From the NCBI GenBank assembly GCA_021848765.1, contig JAJZTU010000216.1:1-5886 (forward strand): 5,886 nt of DNA, in the 5' to 3' direction. The notes beneath the pieces are model-generated. The model made no database searches and was not told where the DNA came from. It saw nothing but the letters and a program-made list of their open reading frames with translations. The stretch is from Bacillota bacterium (GTDB lineage Bacteria > Bacillota > GCA-003054495 > Carboxydocellales > JAJZTU01). A program made the translations under genes and the position numbers. Below, piece by piece: positions 5,573-5,886 of this stretch. How positions within the stretch are numbered: the stretch's first letter is position 1; each line of letters starts with the position of its first letter.

Positions 5573-5773
5573 ATGCTCAGTGAAGAGGAACGCATGAATA
5601 ATGCCTTTAAGGAGCTTCTTTTTCAGGAGGAAACTATGGCCAAGAAATATGCCCACCTGGGCCAGGAGATTACAGATCCCCAACTTCAACAGATGCTACA
5701 GGGTATGGAACAAGCTGCCCGGGCTCACTATGGGACTCTGGCTAAGAAGATGACCAAAATGGGGATAGTTTAA
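5573..5773 (+). CDS. 66-residue ferritin-like/spore-coat-type helical protein
   Basis: A short, fully helical protein of two predicted helices separated by a turn at TDPQLQ (34-39). The pattern LLFQEETMAKKYAHLGQEI (15-33), TDPQLQQMLQGMEQAARAHY (34-53) and a basic end resembles the small CotF-like or ferritin-like proteins that Clostridia often encode in tandem and that are annotated as spore coat proteins. Glu19/Glu20, Glu46 and His52 could contribute a half metal site if the protein dimerises; this is inference. The ATG at 5573 follows an almost ideal AGGAGGTGA (5557-5565) at 7 bases, implying efficient translation. It lies between the shortened CopD-like gene and another helical protein gene 24 bases downstream, suggesting an operon. 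Coat localisation is not shown by the sequence. Confidence 0.72.
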   Translation: MLSEEERMNNAFKELLFQEETMAKKYAHLGQEITDPQLQQMLQGMEQAARAHYGTLAKKMTKMGIV

Positions 5774-5797
5774 TCTAAAAATCGGGGGATGGTCAGC

Positions 5798-5886
5798 ATG
5801 AACACGTTAGATAAACTCCAGGACATCCTGCAGGATGAAATGATGATACAAGAGATGTATAACCACTACATGCTGCGGATTGCTAA
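5798..5886 (+). CDS. Start of a ferritin-like/coat-type protein, cut by the window end
   Basis: An ATG at 5798 opens a frame that runs off the window after 29 codons: MNTLDKLQDILQDEMMIQEM, then YNHYMLRIA. It is amphipathic and helical, with Glu14, Glu19 and Tyr21 spaced as in the first helix of small ferritin-like or CotF-type proteins. GGGGGAT (5784-5790) is a plausible ribosome binding site at about 7 bases. The gene begins 24 bases after the stop of the 66-residue protein and reads the same way, so the two are likely co-transcribed. Family assignment is tentative because most of the protein lies outside. Confidence 0.6.
   Translation, partial: MNTLDKLQDILQDEMMIQEMYNHYMLRIA

Overview
The window looks like chromosomal DNA of an endospore-forming Firmicute. 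A gerA-type spore germination operon, small coat-type ferritin-like proteins, strong AGGAGG ribosome binding sites and intermediate base composition suggest a Clostridia lineage such as the Peptococcaceae or Moorella relatives. That placement is inference from gene content, not a database match.

Layout. A complete Gfo/Idh/MocA-type NAD(P)-dependent oxidoreductase (37-1044) is followed by a perfect 15-bp hairpin and then a candidate sigma-G-type promoter. Next comes a tricistronic germinant-receptor locus in the order A-C-B. The A subunit is a relic: about 165 codons are missing at a frame-shifting junction near 1801-1812, and about 45 more at an in-frame junction near 2005. The C subunit (lipoprotein) has an intact body, but its signal peptide lies in another frame. 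The shift falls in a TCTCTCTCT tract at 2281-2289, and one extra TC would restore a complete lipoprotein precursor. The B subunit (membrane permease-like) looks intact. One base after its stop, on the opposite strand, ends a small diiron ferritin-like protein (4501-4902).

A 331-bp intergenic region (4903-5233) carries a candidate promoter for the ferritin-like gene, short inverted repeats and no convincing gene. To the right, on the plus strand, are a C-terminally shortened CopD-like membrane protein (5234-5545), a 66-residue ferritin-like or coat-type protein (5573-5773), and the start of another helical protein of similar type that runs off the window (5798-5886).

How the parts fit. The germination operon would normally encode a GerA/GerB/GerC nutrient receptor in the spore inner membrane. 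Here it is probably non-functional as a receptor, at least without a partner A subunit from elsewhere. The right-hand genes may belong to spore or metal/oxidative protection, but that rests on family resemblance only. I see no CRISPR array, tRNA, rRNA or complete mobile element. I did not find a convincing undescribed system; the clearest novelty is the decay pattern of the ger locus and the dinucleotide tract at the gerC signal peptide.
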